This document shows positions 50,901-59,940 of a stretch of 64,000 nucleotides of DNA, one piece after another; within the stretch, counting starts at the first letter, position 1; each line of letters opens with the position of its first letter. The position numbers were made by a program, and so were the translations under genes. The notes under the pieces were generated by a model, which saw only the letters and a program-made list of their open reading frames with translations, did no database searches and was not told the origin of the DNA. Origin of the DNA: Pseudobdellovibrionaceae bacterium (lineage in GTDB: Bacteria > Bdellovibrionota > Bdellovibrionia > Bdellovibrionales > JAGQZY01); the NCBI GenBank assembly GCA_020635085.1, contig JACKAL010000003.1, positions 247,501 to 311,500 of the forward strand, given 5' to 3'.

Positions 50901-51163
50901 TTTTTTGCATTAACTTCTTTTAAACACTCAATGTCGTAGGCTTGACGTGCAACAAGACGTTTTAATCGATTGTTCTCTTCTTCTAAACGCTTATAGTTTT
51001 TTATATCTTCTACAGGCATATCCCTGAACCGACGGCTCCAGTTACCTATGGTTTTTGTGGCTATACCATACTTCCTAGCCACCTCTTTTATCGCTCCCTT
51101 GTAAGCATATGCTTCTTTCACAATCTCTGCGATTTGTTCTGCTGTGTATTTTGATCCTTGCAT
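50894..51163 (-). CDS. IS3-family OrfA (HTH transposase subunit)
   Basis: 89 residues: an HTH_8-type DNA-binding domain (YTAEQIAEIVKEAYAYKGAIKEVARKYGIATKTIGNWSRRF) and a leucine-zipper-like tail (YKRLEEENNRLKRLVARQAYDIECLKEV). The end overlaps orfB, and AAAAAAG just before the stop is the usual IS3 slippery site. Confidence 0.93.
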   Translation of the reverse strand: MQGSKYTAEQIAEIVKEAYAYKGAIKEVARKYGIATKTIGNWSRRFRDMPVEDIKNYKRLEEENNRLKRLVARQAYDIECLKEVNAKKW

Positions 51164-51325
51164 ATTTAATCTCCAATCCAGGGTCTTTTAACCCACTGTG
51201 TTGGAAATCGCAAACTCTTCAGTTTTTGGGGATACGGTCACTCTCAGTTAGGATCTTTTATCTAGCTAAAATTCTTGCGCCACCTCCTTTTGATCGATAA
51301 CGAATTTTTTACCTGGATAATTTAA

Positions 51326-51755
51326 TTAATCCGCCCGAGATGCTCGATGTGCGGCCGTTTTGATTTCTTTACAGAGCTTGCTCAGTTCTGCGGAACACTT
51401 TTGAGTAGCAAGGTCTTCGATTGCCTTAGGGTCGCTCATCGTCGAATCAATATGACCGAGTACAAATTTTTTAAATTTAGGTTCAGTTTTAGCGAGCTTC
51501 GCAAAATCTGCTAAATTCGACCATTGTTTTGTTAAAAGCTTTTCTATTGCATCAGGGATTAATTCGCTTTCGTCGCAATCGATTCCATAGTTCTTATAGA
51601 AGGCGTTAAACTGTTGTTGGGTCGGCTTGATCTTCGAAAATGACCATCATTTTTGTGAGCTGTGTTTGTATCGCTTCAAATTTTGTATCTTGTTTTTTGA
51701 ATCGAACATCAACAGATGCAAAGCCGGCCTTTATTTGGAGCTGCAGGTTTACCAT
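51326..51755 (-). pseudogene. Frameshifted small gene of unknown function
   Basis: ATG 51755 (GAGGCGG upstream) opens a frame MVNLQLQIKAGFASVDVRFKK...FEAIQTQLTKMMVIF that ends at 51606. A second frame, open from 51646 to a stop at 51326 without a good start codon, continues with protein-like sequence (IKPTQQQFNAFYKNYGIDCDES, LATQKCSAELSKLCKEIKTAAHRASRAD). The simplest reading is one gene of about 143 codons broken by an indel near 51610-51650. No family recognised. Confidence 0.5.
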
Positions 51756-51852
51756 TGTGCCGCCTCTGTTTTGTGAATAAAAGCTAGAGTTTTATTGCAC
51801 TATAATTCATTTCCAGTCAGATTTAGTAATTCAGTACATTTTAGATCAGCTC

Positions 51853-52413
51853 TTAAGTAAAAGTTTTCTCTTTGCAATTTATGAACTCAAGTACGGTTTT
51901 TGGGTCATATATCAAGTGCATGATATCATGGCACACAAAAGCAAGAGTTTTATTGGTGTGTCCCAACAAGTATGGCAATGTGCTGTAAGGATAATATTCT
52001 GCTTTTTTGACAAGTCCAGCCTCGATAGGGTTTCTATAAATGTATCGATAAGCATTTTTCAGTGAGACAATATGTTCCAACTTCATAATTTCGGCCTTTG
52101 ACTCAAATACAGGGCGAACAGAACCACGTCCTAAAATTTCTTGCATCTGTACGGAATGATTAAAATCAAAAGTGAGAGCTTCGTGAAACCATTCTAAATC
52201 AATGTCCCTCGATGAAGAAGAACAGAGCCAATGGTAGTGATTGCTCATAAGAACAAAAGCATGGGTTTTTATATGGTTTAATGACAACTCTTGGAGAGCT
52301 TGAACAAAAAGTTCCCAAACGTCCATAAAACTTTCTGAGGGCCATTTTTTATCCGAACACTTTCCGACGACATGAAAATAGTAGGGGTCAAAATTGTAGA
52401 TACGCGTTTTCAT
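51853..52413 (-). CDS. Y1/REP-associated tyrosine transposase (RAYT)
   Basis: 186 residues of the IS200/REP Y1 transposase fold: YYFHVVGKCSDKKWP near the N-terminus, the HUH motif in FVLMSNHYHWLC, and a candidate nucleophile Tyr in SLKNAYRYIYRNPIEAGLVKKAEYYPYSTLPYLLG. Such single-copy proteins process REP hairpins instead of a classical IS. No flanking IS200 ends or nearby REP sequence were recognised. Confidence 0.88.
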   Translation of the reverse strand: MKTRIYNFDPYYFHVVGKCSDKKWPSESFMDVWELFVQALQELSLNHIKTHAFVLMSNHYHWLCSSSSRDIDLEWFHEALTFDFNHSVQMQEILGRGSVRPVFESKAEIMKLEHIVSLKNAYRYIYRNPIEAGLVKKAEYYPYSTLPYLLGHTNKTLAFVCHDIMHLIYDPKTVLEFINCKEKTFT

Positions 52414-52529
52414 ATATAGGCAATAGGCTAGAAGCGTGCCACTTTTACTGTCCTTACAGAGTTAACAATGATTTGGTTATTCTCGTGACGTACAGTTTGT
52501 AAGGCTCTTATGCGATCTCATAAAATTTA

Positions 52530-53342
52530 CTACTTGCTGATATCGATAATCGAAATTTCAGGGGGAACGAGAAATCTAACAGGTAATATACTAGTCCCAG
52601 TACCTGGGCTAATAAATATCTGTTTAGTGCCCTCAATCACGTGACCGATGGCGAAGCGCTCCCCATATTCAGACGGCACTATGGGTCGGCCGATAAACGG
52701 GATATACACTTGTCCTCCATGGGTATGCCCCGCAATAGTTAGGCCTACTCTATCAGGAATATCAACAAATAGATCGGGGTTATGGGTAAAAAGGATTACG
52801 GGTTCATCAGACGTAATTTTATTTAATGCATTCTTTAGGTCTGGGGTGCCAGCCCAACAATCATCAACTCCAACAAGCCAATAACCATTGAGATATCTTT
52901 CCCTGTTCGTTAAAACAGTTATACCCGCTGTCTCAATAGCTTTTGTTACGACATCTGCATCTAACCAATGATCGTGGTTTCCCAATACAGCATACACGCC
53001 CTCGCTAGCTTTCAATTTTTTTAAAGCCGGGATCATTAAAGCCGGTTCTACAAAAGTTCCACCTAATACTTCGTGGATTACAAGATCCCCAGTAATTAAG
53101 ATGAGATCAGGTTTTTGCTCGTTTACCAAATGGACTATTTTTTCCAACCGACTGAGATCATTGAATGGTGAGCCAATATGAAGATCGGCCAAGACCACAA
53201 CTTTATATTTGCCGAGCAGCCAATTTTTGATCTGAATTTTATAAGTCTTAGTATGATGTCGAAAACCAGGTTCAAATATAAAAGCCCATAAACCAAGAAC
53301 AATTACCACGCTCCAAAATAACCAAATAGCTCTACAACGCAT
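52530..53342 (-). CDS. Membrane-anchored calcineurin-like metallophosphoesterase
   Basis: 270 residues. One N-terminal membrane segment (AIWLFWSVVIVLGLWAFIF) is followed by the five metal-binding blocks: VVLADLHIGSP, LILITGDLVIHE, YAVLGNHDHWLD, VILFTHNPDLF and LTIAGHTHGGQVYIPFIG. This resembles YkuE/YaeI enzymes, some of which act on lipid-linked phosphates. The active site could face either side of the membrane; the signal-anchor suggests periplasm. Confidence 0.88.
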   Translation of the reverse strand: MRCRAIWLFWSVVIVLGLWAFIFEPGFRHHTKTYKIQIKNWLLGKYKVVVLADLHIGSPFNDLSRLEKIVHLVNEQKPDLILITGDLVIHEVLGGTFVEPALMIPALKKLKASEGVYAVLGNHDHWLDADVVTKAIETAGITVLTNRERYLNGYWLVGVDDCWAGTPDLKNALNKITSDEPVILFTHNPDLFVDIPDRVGLTIAGHTHGGQVYIPFIGRPIVPSEYGERFAIGHVIEGTKQIFISPGTGTSILPVRFLVPPEISIIDISK

Positions 53343-53468
53343 TGATTTGATGCTAGCACACGACTCTATATGTACGAAAAACTATTAAAATAATGCTAAA
53401 ACATGCGTCAACTTCAGCATGGGCTAAGATAAACTCATTAACCCAGAAACACTACGTTGCTGCCCGAT

Positions 53469-54146
53469 TTAAAGAGTCTTAGACTGTGTTAATAAATCCA
53501 CGTAGGCATCAATGCTATACTCGTCGTCTTCAATGGAGTCTTTTGCATTAGAATAACAGGGCTGTGAATCGATGAAATCAGCGGAATTGCCAATAACTTC
53601 TTCGGGAGCATCCCAATCTTCTGGATACAATATGTTTTTTTTGTATTCACTGGTACTTGTTTTTGCATTTTTTGCGGACTTAATGAGTGCATCAATTTTT
53701 TCTTTACCAATGAGCTTGATTTTAGCTTTAAGCTCAGCAATTTCCTGTTTTCGAGCAGGAGTCAGATCATCTTCAGTATCATCTTGATCTTCGGTCTTAT
53801 TTTTTGACGTTGTTTGTGGATTGTTCTTTGTTATAGATGATTTTGGAATTTCTTTTTTTTCCGAACGATCACCTTTATCATCGTCCTCCAGGTAAAAAGA
53901 ATACGTTTCTTCGCTGGCTTTTTTGATTTCATCAATTGGTAAATTTGTTTCTGTAGAAATATGTGCTTCGTAGCTTTTGAGGCATTCGTTTGAGGCTTTT
54001 ATGTAATTGGGATTGTCATCACAATGTTTACTGATAAGATTAATATTCTTAACCGTTTTGCAGTCTAGTTGTTTTAATGCGGCAAAAACGGATGGAGATG
54101 AGAGTATCAGTATAAGAAAAGCAAATAAATTTTTAATGATATTCAT
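53469..54146 (-). CDS. Secreted acidic protein of unknown function
   Basis: 225 residues from ATG 54146, GGAGG upstream. A signal peptide (NIIKNLFAFLILILSSPSVFAA) precedes a Cys-containing N-terminal part (LDCKTVKNINLISKHCDDN..., NECLKSYEAH). A highly charged disordered middle rich in Asp, Glu, Lys and Ser follows, then a short C-terminal region with a last Cys. The start overlaps the M15-like gene by 14 nt, so the two are coupled. No family recognised. Confidence 0.6.
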   Translation of the reverse strand: MNIIKNLFAFLILILSSPSVFAALKQLDCKTVKNINLISKHCDDNPNYIKASNECLKSYEAHISTETNLPIDEIKKASEETYSFYLEDDDKGDRSEKKEIPKSSITKNNPQTTSKNKTEDQDDTEDDLTPARKQEIAELKAKIKLIGKEKIDALIKSAKNAKTSTSEYKKNILYPEDWDAPEEVIGNSADFIDSQPCYSNAKDSIEDDEYSIDAYVDLLTQSKTL

Positions 54147-54705
54147 GGAGTCCTCCACCTTGTGATCGCTTATGTGTTAATTGTGCCACTCCAGGATGTT
54201 GTCTTCTTGCGCGTGCAACTCGGGATTGTTGTTTTCGGGGGAAGTCACAAGCTCGTCCGCTTGAGTGCATAGATTTACTGGCCGCGCGTCCCGCTTGTCC
54301 ACGCCGCTCATAACACGCTCTTAATCGATTTTGGCAGGATTGACTGCGCACACAGGAAATCGGATTGGCTCCATAGCCGCGGGCTGTTCTCACGAAACTT
54401 CGCATCTTACCAGATAAGCCATTCATGCTAAAGCCACAGCCGCTATTGCACTTACCCCCACGGCGACGTCCACGTCGTTGGCTGCGACAATAGTGGTTAC
54501 TTCGCGTACAGCGCACGCGGTTCCTGTTTACTCGGCCCCAACGTATGCCATACGTATTTGTTACTTCAGCGATGAGATAAGAACTTTTTGCCGTATCGCT
54601 AAAAGGAAATCCTTCGGGAAGCTCTTGGGCATTTATCTCTGGAAGGAGAAGCAGAATGATCAAAAAGAAAATGGCTGCTTTGGGTATATTTTTTGTCCAA
54701 ATCAT
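54133..54705 (-). CDS. Secreted M15-like (D,D-carboxypeptidase-fold) Arg/Cys-rich protein
   Basis: 190 residues from ATG 54705 (the frame extends to 54753). A signal peptide (KAAIFFLIILLLLPEINAQ) is followed by an Arg/Cys-rich insert (CRSQRRGRRRGGKCNSGCGF). The C-terminal half carries the M15 zinc signature S-x-H-x2-G-x-A-x-D as SMHSSGRACDFP and ends GGGLHEYH, matching the H-x-H part. These enzymes trim peptidoglycan peptides. Substrate and activity are inferred; the conserved Glu/Asp general base of M15 was not located. Confidence 0.65.
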   Translation of the reverse strand: MIWTKNIPKAAIFFLIILLLLPEINAQELPEGFPFSDTAKSSYLIAEVTNTYGIRWGRVNRNRVRCTRSNHYCRSQRRGRRRGGKCNSGCGFSMNGLSGKMRSFVRTARGYGANPISCVRSQSCQNRLRACYERRGQAGRAASKSMHSSGRACDFPRKQQSRVARARRQHPGVAQLTHKRSQGGGLHEYH

Positions 54706-54890
54706 AGTTGGATTATTCCAATAAAAGAAAGATACGTAAATTCCTGTTTTCATTAGAACTTATAGATACATTATCACTACCAAAATGCGACCAAAGTCAT
54801 AAGGGTTGATATTTTACAGGCAGCATATATTGTGTGTGAATATGGAAAACGCCCGAATCAAAAGGAATTTCTCATACAAAGGAGTTGGCA

Positions 54891-55703
54891 ATGGACGGTG
54901 TTGGTAAAACGTCATTACTCACGGCGGCCATGAGAGCTGTGGAGACAAATCGTCGAGAGGTAGAGGGGCGCTTGTTTGTTGATCCATATGCGGAGCTTTT
55001 AGCTGGCGTAGAGGGTAAAGAATTATTACGCCGTGGGATTGAGGCTGCTGGCGATCAACCGGCTATTGCTCTTCGCACGGCTTTTATGGATCAAAAAATT
55101 TTAGCAGCCAATGCCAATGGAATTTTGCAGATTGTGATGCTTGCAGCTGGTATGGACACGCGTAGTTATCGTCTGCCTTTAGTTAAAGGAACGGTGATTT
55201 TTGAACTAGATAGGGCAGAGATTTTTAAATACAAAAATGAAAAATTAAAGAACATAGCGTCGCAGTGTCGTCGCCATGAGATCGTAGTGGATTTGCGTCA
55301 CGATTGGATATTCACGTTGAAGCAAGCAGGGTTCGAAGAAGAAAAACCAACGTTGTGGCTCATCGAAGGGTTATTAATGTATTTATGCGAAAACGATGTG
55401 TACGCTTTGCTTGAAAGAGTGAGTTCTTTGGCTGCATCTGGGGACGAACTTCTTATGGATATTCTCAGTCGTACGTTATTAGAATCTCCTTTTATGGAAA
55501 AACAATTGAATTTTTTAAAAGATATTGGAGCACCCTGGCGTTTTGGTGAAGATGAGCCGGAAGTGTTTTTAAAAAAATATGATTGGAATGCGGATGTGAT
55601 GCAAACAGGAGAGGTGGCACCGCATCGCTGGCCTTTTCCCATAACTCCGAGAAATGTTCCCGGTTTACCGCGTGGATTTCTTGTCCATGCAATAAAGCAG
55701 TAA
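54891..55703 (+). CDS. LCM/PPM-type SAM-dependent methyltransferase
   Basis: About 270 residues from ATG 54891 (GGAG six nt upstream of TTGGCA-ATG). Family marks of the leucine carboxyl methyltransferase group (TIGR00027) are RAVETNRREVEGRLFVDPYAELL, IVMLAAGMDTRSYRLPL (motif I), VIFELDRAEIFKYKNEKL and LWLIEGLLMYL. Related enzymes methylate carboxylates of small molecules or polyketide intermediates. The substrate is unknown. Confidence 0.88.
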   Translation: MDGVGKTSLLTAAMRAVETNRREVEGRLFVDPYAELLAGVEGKELLRRGIEAAGDQPAIALRTAFMDQKILAANANGILQIVMLAAGMDTRSYRLPLVKGTVIFELDRAEIFKYKNEKLKNIASQCRRHEIVVDLRHDWIFTLKQAGFEEEKPTLWLIEGLLMYLCENDVYALLERVSSLAASGDELLMDILSRTLLESPFMEKQLNFLKDIGAPWRFGEDEPEVFLKKYDWNADVMQTGEVAPHRWPFPITPRNVPGLPRGFLVHAIKQ

Positions 55704-55755
55704 GTGGAAAAATCTAAATATATTGTGCAGTTCTAGTTGGTAGTTCCGTCTTGCC

Positions 55756-58326
55756 ATGATAAGAAAAAGCATGGTCGATCAATCTCATATGCGACTTTTT
55801 GGAATCGTCGAGCGTGTCACATTTCATAATGTGGAAAACGGCTGGTCTGTTCTTAAGGTCGCGCCGTTCAACGAACCAGGTCGTCTTGTCACCGTGATTA
55901 TTCATCAAGCAAAAGTTTTTGCCGGAAGTTCCATGGAATTTTGGGGTACATGGACACAACATCCCAAACATGGTGAACAGTTTAAGGCGGAAAAGGCTAT
56001 TGAGAAAAAACCCGCGTCGAATGCTGCCTTAGAAAAATATCTTGGTTCTGGTCTTATTAAGGGAGTCGGGCCCAAAACGGCCACGCGCATTGTAAAGTAC
56101 TTTAATGAAAAAACCCTAGAAGTTTTCGAGGACAATATAGACGCGCTTCTTAAAGTACCCGGCATTGCCGAAAAAAAATTAATCGATATTAAAAATTCAT
56201 GGCAAGAGCACAAAGCGATACGTGATGTGATGCTGTTCTTACAAGGGCATGGAATTAGCACGTTGTTTGCCGTTAAGATATATAAAACCTATGGTGATGA
56301 GGCCATTCAGGTGGTTTCCGAAAACCCTTACAGGCTTGCTAAAGATATTTATGGTATCGGTTTTTTTTCTGCTGATAAAATCGCTTTTGCAATGGGTTTT
56401 GAGCGAGATGGTTTGCCGCGCATCGAAGCTGGAGTTAAACATGTTCTCTCTGCTGCTCGTGAAGAGGGGCATTGTTATTTAACTGAAGAGCAAATTATCG
56501 AAAAAACAACCACAGTTTTACAAATCGAAAACACACCCAAAATTTTACAAATTCTTTCCATTTTACTTGGCAAAGATGAGATAAAAAAACGTTTAGTTGC
56601 AAACTCAGAGGATCAACCGGTACGAGCATACTACTCCAATGCGCTTTATTTCGATGAGCAGTATGTTGCGAATCGAATAAAACAGTGGGCCCGACAATCT
56701 CTTAGCGTTGATGAAATAAAAATCAAAGCATGGGTAGAAAGCTACTGTGAGAAATTTCAGGTTTCCTTAAGTGAAGAGCAAAAAGATTCGGTGGTAGGGG
56801 TTGCCAAGAGTTCTTTTTCGATTCTTACCGGTGGACCAGGCTGTGGAAAAACAACAACCACGAAAGTATTAGTTAAGCTTCTGCTTGCCATGAAAAAACG
56901 CATTGTGCTTGCCGCACCGACTGGACGGGCAGCGCAAAGAATGAGCGAGGTGATTGGGATGGAGGCAAAAACCATTCATCGACTTTTGGAATGGGCGCCC
57001 AATAAAGCCAATTTTAAAAAAGGAGCGGATGAGCCGCTCAATTTAGATTTTTTAATTGTCGATGAATCGTCGATGTTAGATGTTAATTTGGCGGCGTCTC
57101 TCTTAAAAGCTATACCAGCAAGCGCTCAGGTTCTTTTCATAGGTGACCCAGATCAATTACCCTCTGTCGGCGCTGGGCAGGTGCTCCAGGATTTATTGCA
57201 GGCCAGAGCTGTAAAACATTTCCGTCTAACGAAAGTGTTTCGCCAAGCAGAAGAATCGATGATTATTCGTTTCGCACATCAAATGAATAAAGGTCAGGTG
57301 CCCGAAATTGCTTCGCCAATTCATCGCCCGGAGTTGTGGCAAAATCAAGCGAGCTGCCTTTTTATCGACGCCGAAGAGGCCACCCAGGAACAAATACGTT
57401 TTATTCAAAAAGCAAAAGCGGTGATCAGGCAAACCATCGATTCTGGACAAGAGCATATTATTCAGACTGGCGACGTTAAGACAGGGATAATAAAAAAAGA
57501 GGGTGAGCAAATCATTATCGAAAACCTTCTTGTTCAGGAGTTTGCTGAAGCGAGCGAAGTACAAGCGCCATTATTCGTGATTCCAGAAAAATTTAAACAT
57601 GTGGATTTGCAAAATTTTGGACACGCAAAAACTGATATAGAACAACTCAAAACAATTTTACATTCGGTACACCCATGGTCCACTCTTCATTATGGAATGA
57701 CTGGACTGGATGCCATCTTGCGCTTGTATACGAAAACAATTCCGGAATACTTTGGTAAAAATATTGAGATTCAAATTCTTTCGCCGCAGGTGAGAGGTAG
57801 CCTGGGAACTGTGAGTTTAAATCAGAATCTTCAACGCGTAGTAAATCCAGAGCGGGCCGGTGTAAAGCAAATTAAAATTGGTGATCGTGTTTATCGCGAG
57901 GGTGATCGCATTATTCAAACGCGCAACAACTACGATTTGGGTGTTTATAACGGAGATATTGGGCGTATTTGTGCTATTGACCTAGAGGATTATAGCTGTG
58001 AGATTCAATTTGGCAAGTCCATCCCCGTGTATTACGAAAAAGAGGATCTCGCTGAAATTTCTTTAGCCTACGGAATTACCATACATAAATCCCAAGGTAG
58101 TGAGTTTGATATTGTGATCATACCGGTATCAACTCAACACTTTCGTATGCTTTTTCGTAATCTCATATATACAGGCCTTACCCGCGCTAAAAAATTATGT
58201 GTTTTTGTAGGAAGTCGAAAGGCACTGTCGATGGCGATTAAACAGATAGACAATCGCATGCGGCAGACGGCACTAACAGCTCTTGTTGATGATAGTCTGC
58301 CCAATCTGTATGAGATCGATATGTAA
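55756..58326 (+). CDS. recD2: SF1B DNA helicase RecD2
   Basis: 856 residues. The N-terminal OB-like region (LFGIVERVTFHNVENGWSVLKV) and helix-hairpin-helix repeats (LGSGLIKGVGPKTATRIVKYF; LLKVPGIAEKKLIDI) are those of RecD2. The helicase core shows Walker A ILTGGPGCGKTTTTKVL, motif Ia APTGRAAQRMSEV, motif II LIVDESSMLDV, motif III GDPDQLPSVGAGQVLQDLL, and motifs V/VI AYGITIHKSQGSEFD and YTGLTRAKKLCVFVG. It is longer than typical RecD2 because of a charged insert near residues 520-640. RecD2 is a 5'-3' helicase in repair, working without RecBC. Confidence 0.93.
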   Translation: MIRKSMVDQSHMRLFGIVERVTFHNVENGWSVLKVAPFNEPGRLVTVIIHQAKVFAGSSMEFWGTWTQHPKHGEQFKAEKAIEKKPASNAALEKYLGSGLIKGVGPKTATRIVKYFNEKTLEVFEDNIDALLKVPGIAEKKLIDIKNSWQEHKAIRDVMLFLQGHGISTLFAVKIYKTYGDEAIQVVSENPYRLAKDIYGIGFFSADKIAFAMGFERDGLPRIEAGVKHVLSAAREEGHCYLTEEQIIEKTTTVLQIENTPKILQILSILLGKDEIKKRLVANSEDQPVRAYYSNALYFDEQYVANRIKQWARQSLSVDEIKIKAWVESYCEKFQVSLSEEQKDSVVGVAKSSFSILTGGPGCGKTTTTKVLVKLLLAMKKRIVLAAPTGRAAQRMSEVIGMEAKTIHRLLEWAPNKANFKKGADEPLNLDFLIVDESSMLDVNLAASLLKAIPASAQVLFIGDPDQLPSVGAGQVLQDLLQARAVKHFRLTKVFRQAEESMIIRFAHQMNKGQVPEIASPIHRPELWQNQASCLFIDAEEATQEQIRFIQKAKAVIRQTIDSGQEHIIQTGDVKTGIIKKEGEQIIIENLLVQEFAEASEVQAPLFVIPEKFKHVDLQNFGHAKTDIEQLKTILHSVHPWSTLHYGMTGLDAILRLYTKTIPEYFGKNIEIQILSPQVRGSLGTVSLNQNLQRVVNPERAGVKQIKIGDRVYREGDRIIQTRNNYDLGVYNGDIGRICAIDLEDYSCEIQFGKSIPVYYEKEDLAEISLAYGITIHKSQGSEFDIVIIPVSTQHFRMLFRNLIYTGLTRAKKLCVFVGSRKALSMAIKQIDNRMRQTALTALVDDSLPNLYEIDM

Positions 58327-58594
58327 AATACGTAAGATAGGGTATTTCAATAACTTAGAGTTTTCGTGTAGCTTCTAAAGCCCATTAAGATATTATAAAA
58401 TGGAAAAATTACAACATGGGGTTGCCTGGTGTTTCCCGTAGTCACAGGTCTTTTTTTATATTAAGTGTAGGATTAAGTACGCACCCTAGTGGATTATCGG
58501 GGTGTCTCATGGTGTACAACATAGTTGTTGTTGGTATCCATCGATCTGAGAGAAAAGTGATAATTTTAAAATGCAAAAAAAAGCGAGGAATTTT

Positions 58595-58945
58595 ATGATT
58601 AAAAAAATACTATTAATGTTCGTATCAGGTTTGATGGGTGTATCAGCATCGGCCAATTGTACCTTGCCTGCAGAGGAGCACCCAGAGAACAATATCGGTT
58701 ACGAAGTTGGGGAATCTTGTACACAAGTTACGATTGTAGGTTCTGCCTCAACAAATTTAAAATTTATCGGCTCACAAAATAATGAATGTAAAGTGGTGTC
58801 TTACCAACAGACAAACGGTAAATCAGTTCTGGTTTTGTCTATGGATGCGAGCAAAGAAGTGGATTTGGGAGCTGGTTGCAAAGTAAAAACAACCTTTGCG
58901 AATGGAAAATCTCGCATACTTAATTTTAGCGCCTATATGGACTAA
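58595..58945 (+). CDS. Small secreted protein of unknown function
   Basis: 116 residues with a signal peptide (MIKKILLMFVSGLMGVSASA) and a beta-rich mature part with four Cys (NCTLPAEEHPEN, ESCTQVTIVG, NNECKVVSYQ, GAGCKVKTTF). GAGGAA precedes ATG 58595. It is followed by a strong terminator. No family recognised. Confidence 0.6.
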   Translation: MIKKILLMFVSGLMGVSASANCTLPAEEHPENNIGYEVGESCTQVTIVGSASTNLKFIGSQNNECKVVSYQQTNGKSVLVLSMDASKEVDLGAGCKVKTTFANGKSRILNFSAYMD

Positions 58946-58970
58946 AAAATTTTATAAATAAATCGTATAG

Positions 58971-59006
58971 AAAAAGGCGCTTCATAAGTTATGAGCGCCT
59001 TTTTTG
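58971..59006 (+). terminator. Intrinsic terminator after the small secreted protein
   Basis: AAAAAGGCGC and GCGCCTTTTTT flank an extended stem (TCAT/ATGA) and end in a T-run. Confidence 0.85.
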
Positions 59007-59097
59007 TTGTTACTGTTTCACTTCGACATAATGCCAAACATTGCCAATACCGTCGCCAAGATCATCGCCTGGTTTTCTGTCAAGAGCATAGGAGATT

Positions 59098-59853
59098 TTA
59101 CCAGCCAAAGCCGAAGCGGGCGCCAATGGCATCTTGGTTGGCACTCTTGGGCGCGCCAGTCCAATTGATAAATATATGAGTGTACTCCAATGCTAAGATA
59201 ATTCCCGGACCTGGGCGCATGATTCCAAAAGACACCAAGTTGTGATGACCCTTATCAGTGTATGGACCGAAGCTACCATAGCTGTTGGTGACATCTGTTT
59301 TTACGTCATAGGATTCGTAGATATAAGAAAGATATGGAAGGAAGTGCTCATTTACCTTGTACCCTAGGCTTAATCCACCTTGGGCTCTGGCAACCTTTGA
59401 TGTTGCGGAAGAGCTATTGCCAGACTCCACGTCAAATGAGCGGCCTTGGGAGCTACTGGCGTAGCCGGCCTCAATGGCCGCAACCCAACCTTCCTCAGCT
59501 CCATGATTGAGAAATTGCCAACGAAGTCCTAATAAGGAGTTATCCAGATAGACTTCTAAGGATTTCACCACACTTAACCCGGCTTCTATGCCAAGATAAT
59601 TGATACCGAAGATATCGCCCGCATCCACATCTTGATTGATAAGAACAGAACTACGTGTCGGTGGATTGGCTGTGATATCGTTAACCAGAGTAACACGTGT
59701 ATCACCGCCTGCGGATAGGGTTGCAAAGCCACCCCATTGCTCGTTGGCCGTAACGGGGGCGAAAAAGCGAGAGCCTTTAATGCTGATCGAGTGGCTGCAG
59801 CCGGTTGTAAAGAACATAAAAATTAAAAAGGTATAAATAAATAACGTCTTCAT
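59098..59853 (-). CDS. Lipoprotein with outer-membrane barrel-like domain
   Basis: 251 residues from ATG 59853. The signal peptide ends in lipobox FTTGC. The mature part alternates hydrophobic and polar strands (WGGFATLSAGGDTRVTLVND; FLPYLSYIYESYDVKTDV; IILALEYTHIFINW) and ends ...GARFGFGW, with an aromatic last residue as in outer-membrane barrels. A small barrel or surface lipoprotein is likely. It lies 87 nt after the tryptophanase stop, in the same direction. Confidence 0.6.
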   Translation of the reverse strand: MKTLFIYTFLIFMFFTTGCSHSISIKGSRFFAPVTANEQWGGFATLSAGGDTRVTLVNDITANPPTRSSVLINQDVDAGDIFGINYLGIEAGLSVVKSLEVYLDNSLLGLRWQFLNHGAEEGWVAAIEAGYASSSQGRSFDVESGNSSSATSKVARAQGGLSLGYKVNEHFLPYLSYIYESYDVKTDVTNSYGSFGPYTDKGHHNLVSFGIMRPGPGIILALEYTHIFINWTGAPKSANQDAIGARFGFGW

Positions 59854-59940
59854 ACTAAGAGGATAGAAATCTTTACTGTGAGGAGCAATCAAAATTATTG
59901 TGACCAAAAAGCCACGCGTAAAACAGACCCACTTGTTTTA

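Larger units (their letters stand above)
50018..51240. mobile_element. IS3-family insertion sequence in the HEPN gene
   Basis: 1223 bp with terminal inverted repeats that start TGACCGTATCCCC at both ends. orfA and orfB lie on the minus strand. No clear 3-4 bp target duplication is seen (GAGC left, CTCT right), which may reflect recombination or mutation since insertion. It splits the HEPN toxin gene. Confidence 0.9.

Noticed and set aside
51109..51300. 63-codon plus-strand open frame across the IS3 right end
   Set aside because: It joins antisense of orfA to the flank by chance; only its end after 51241 is of interest as the displaced HEPN C-terminus.
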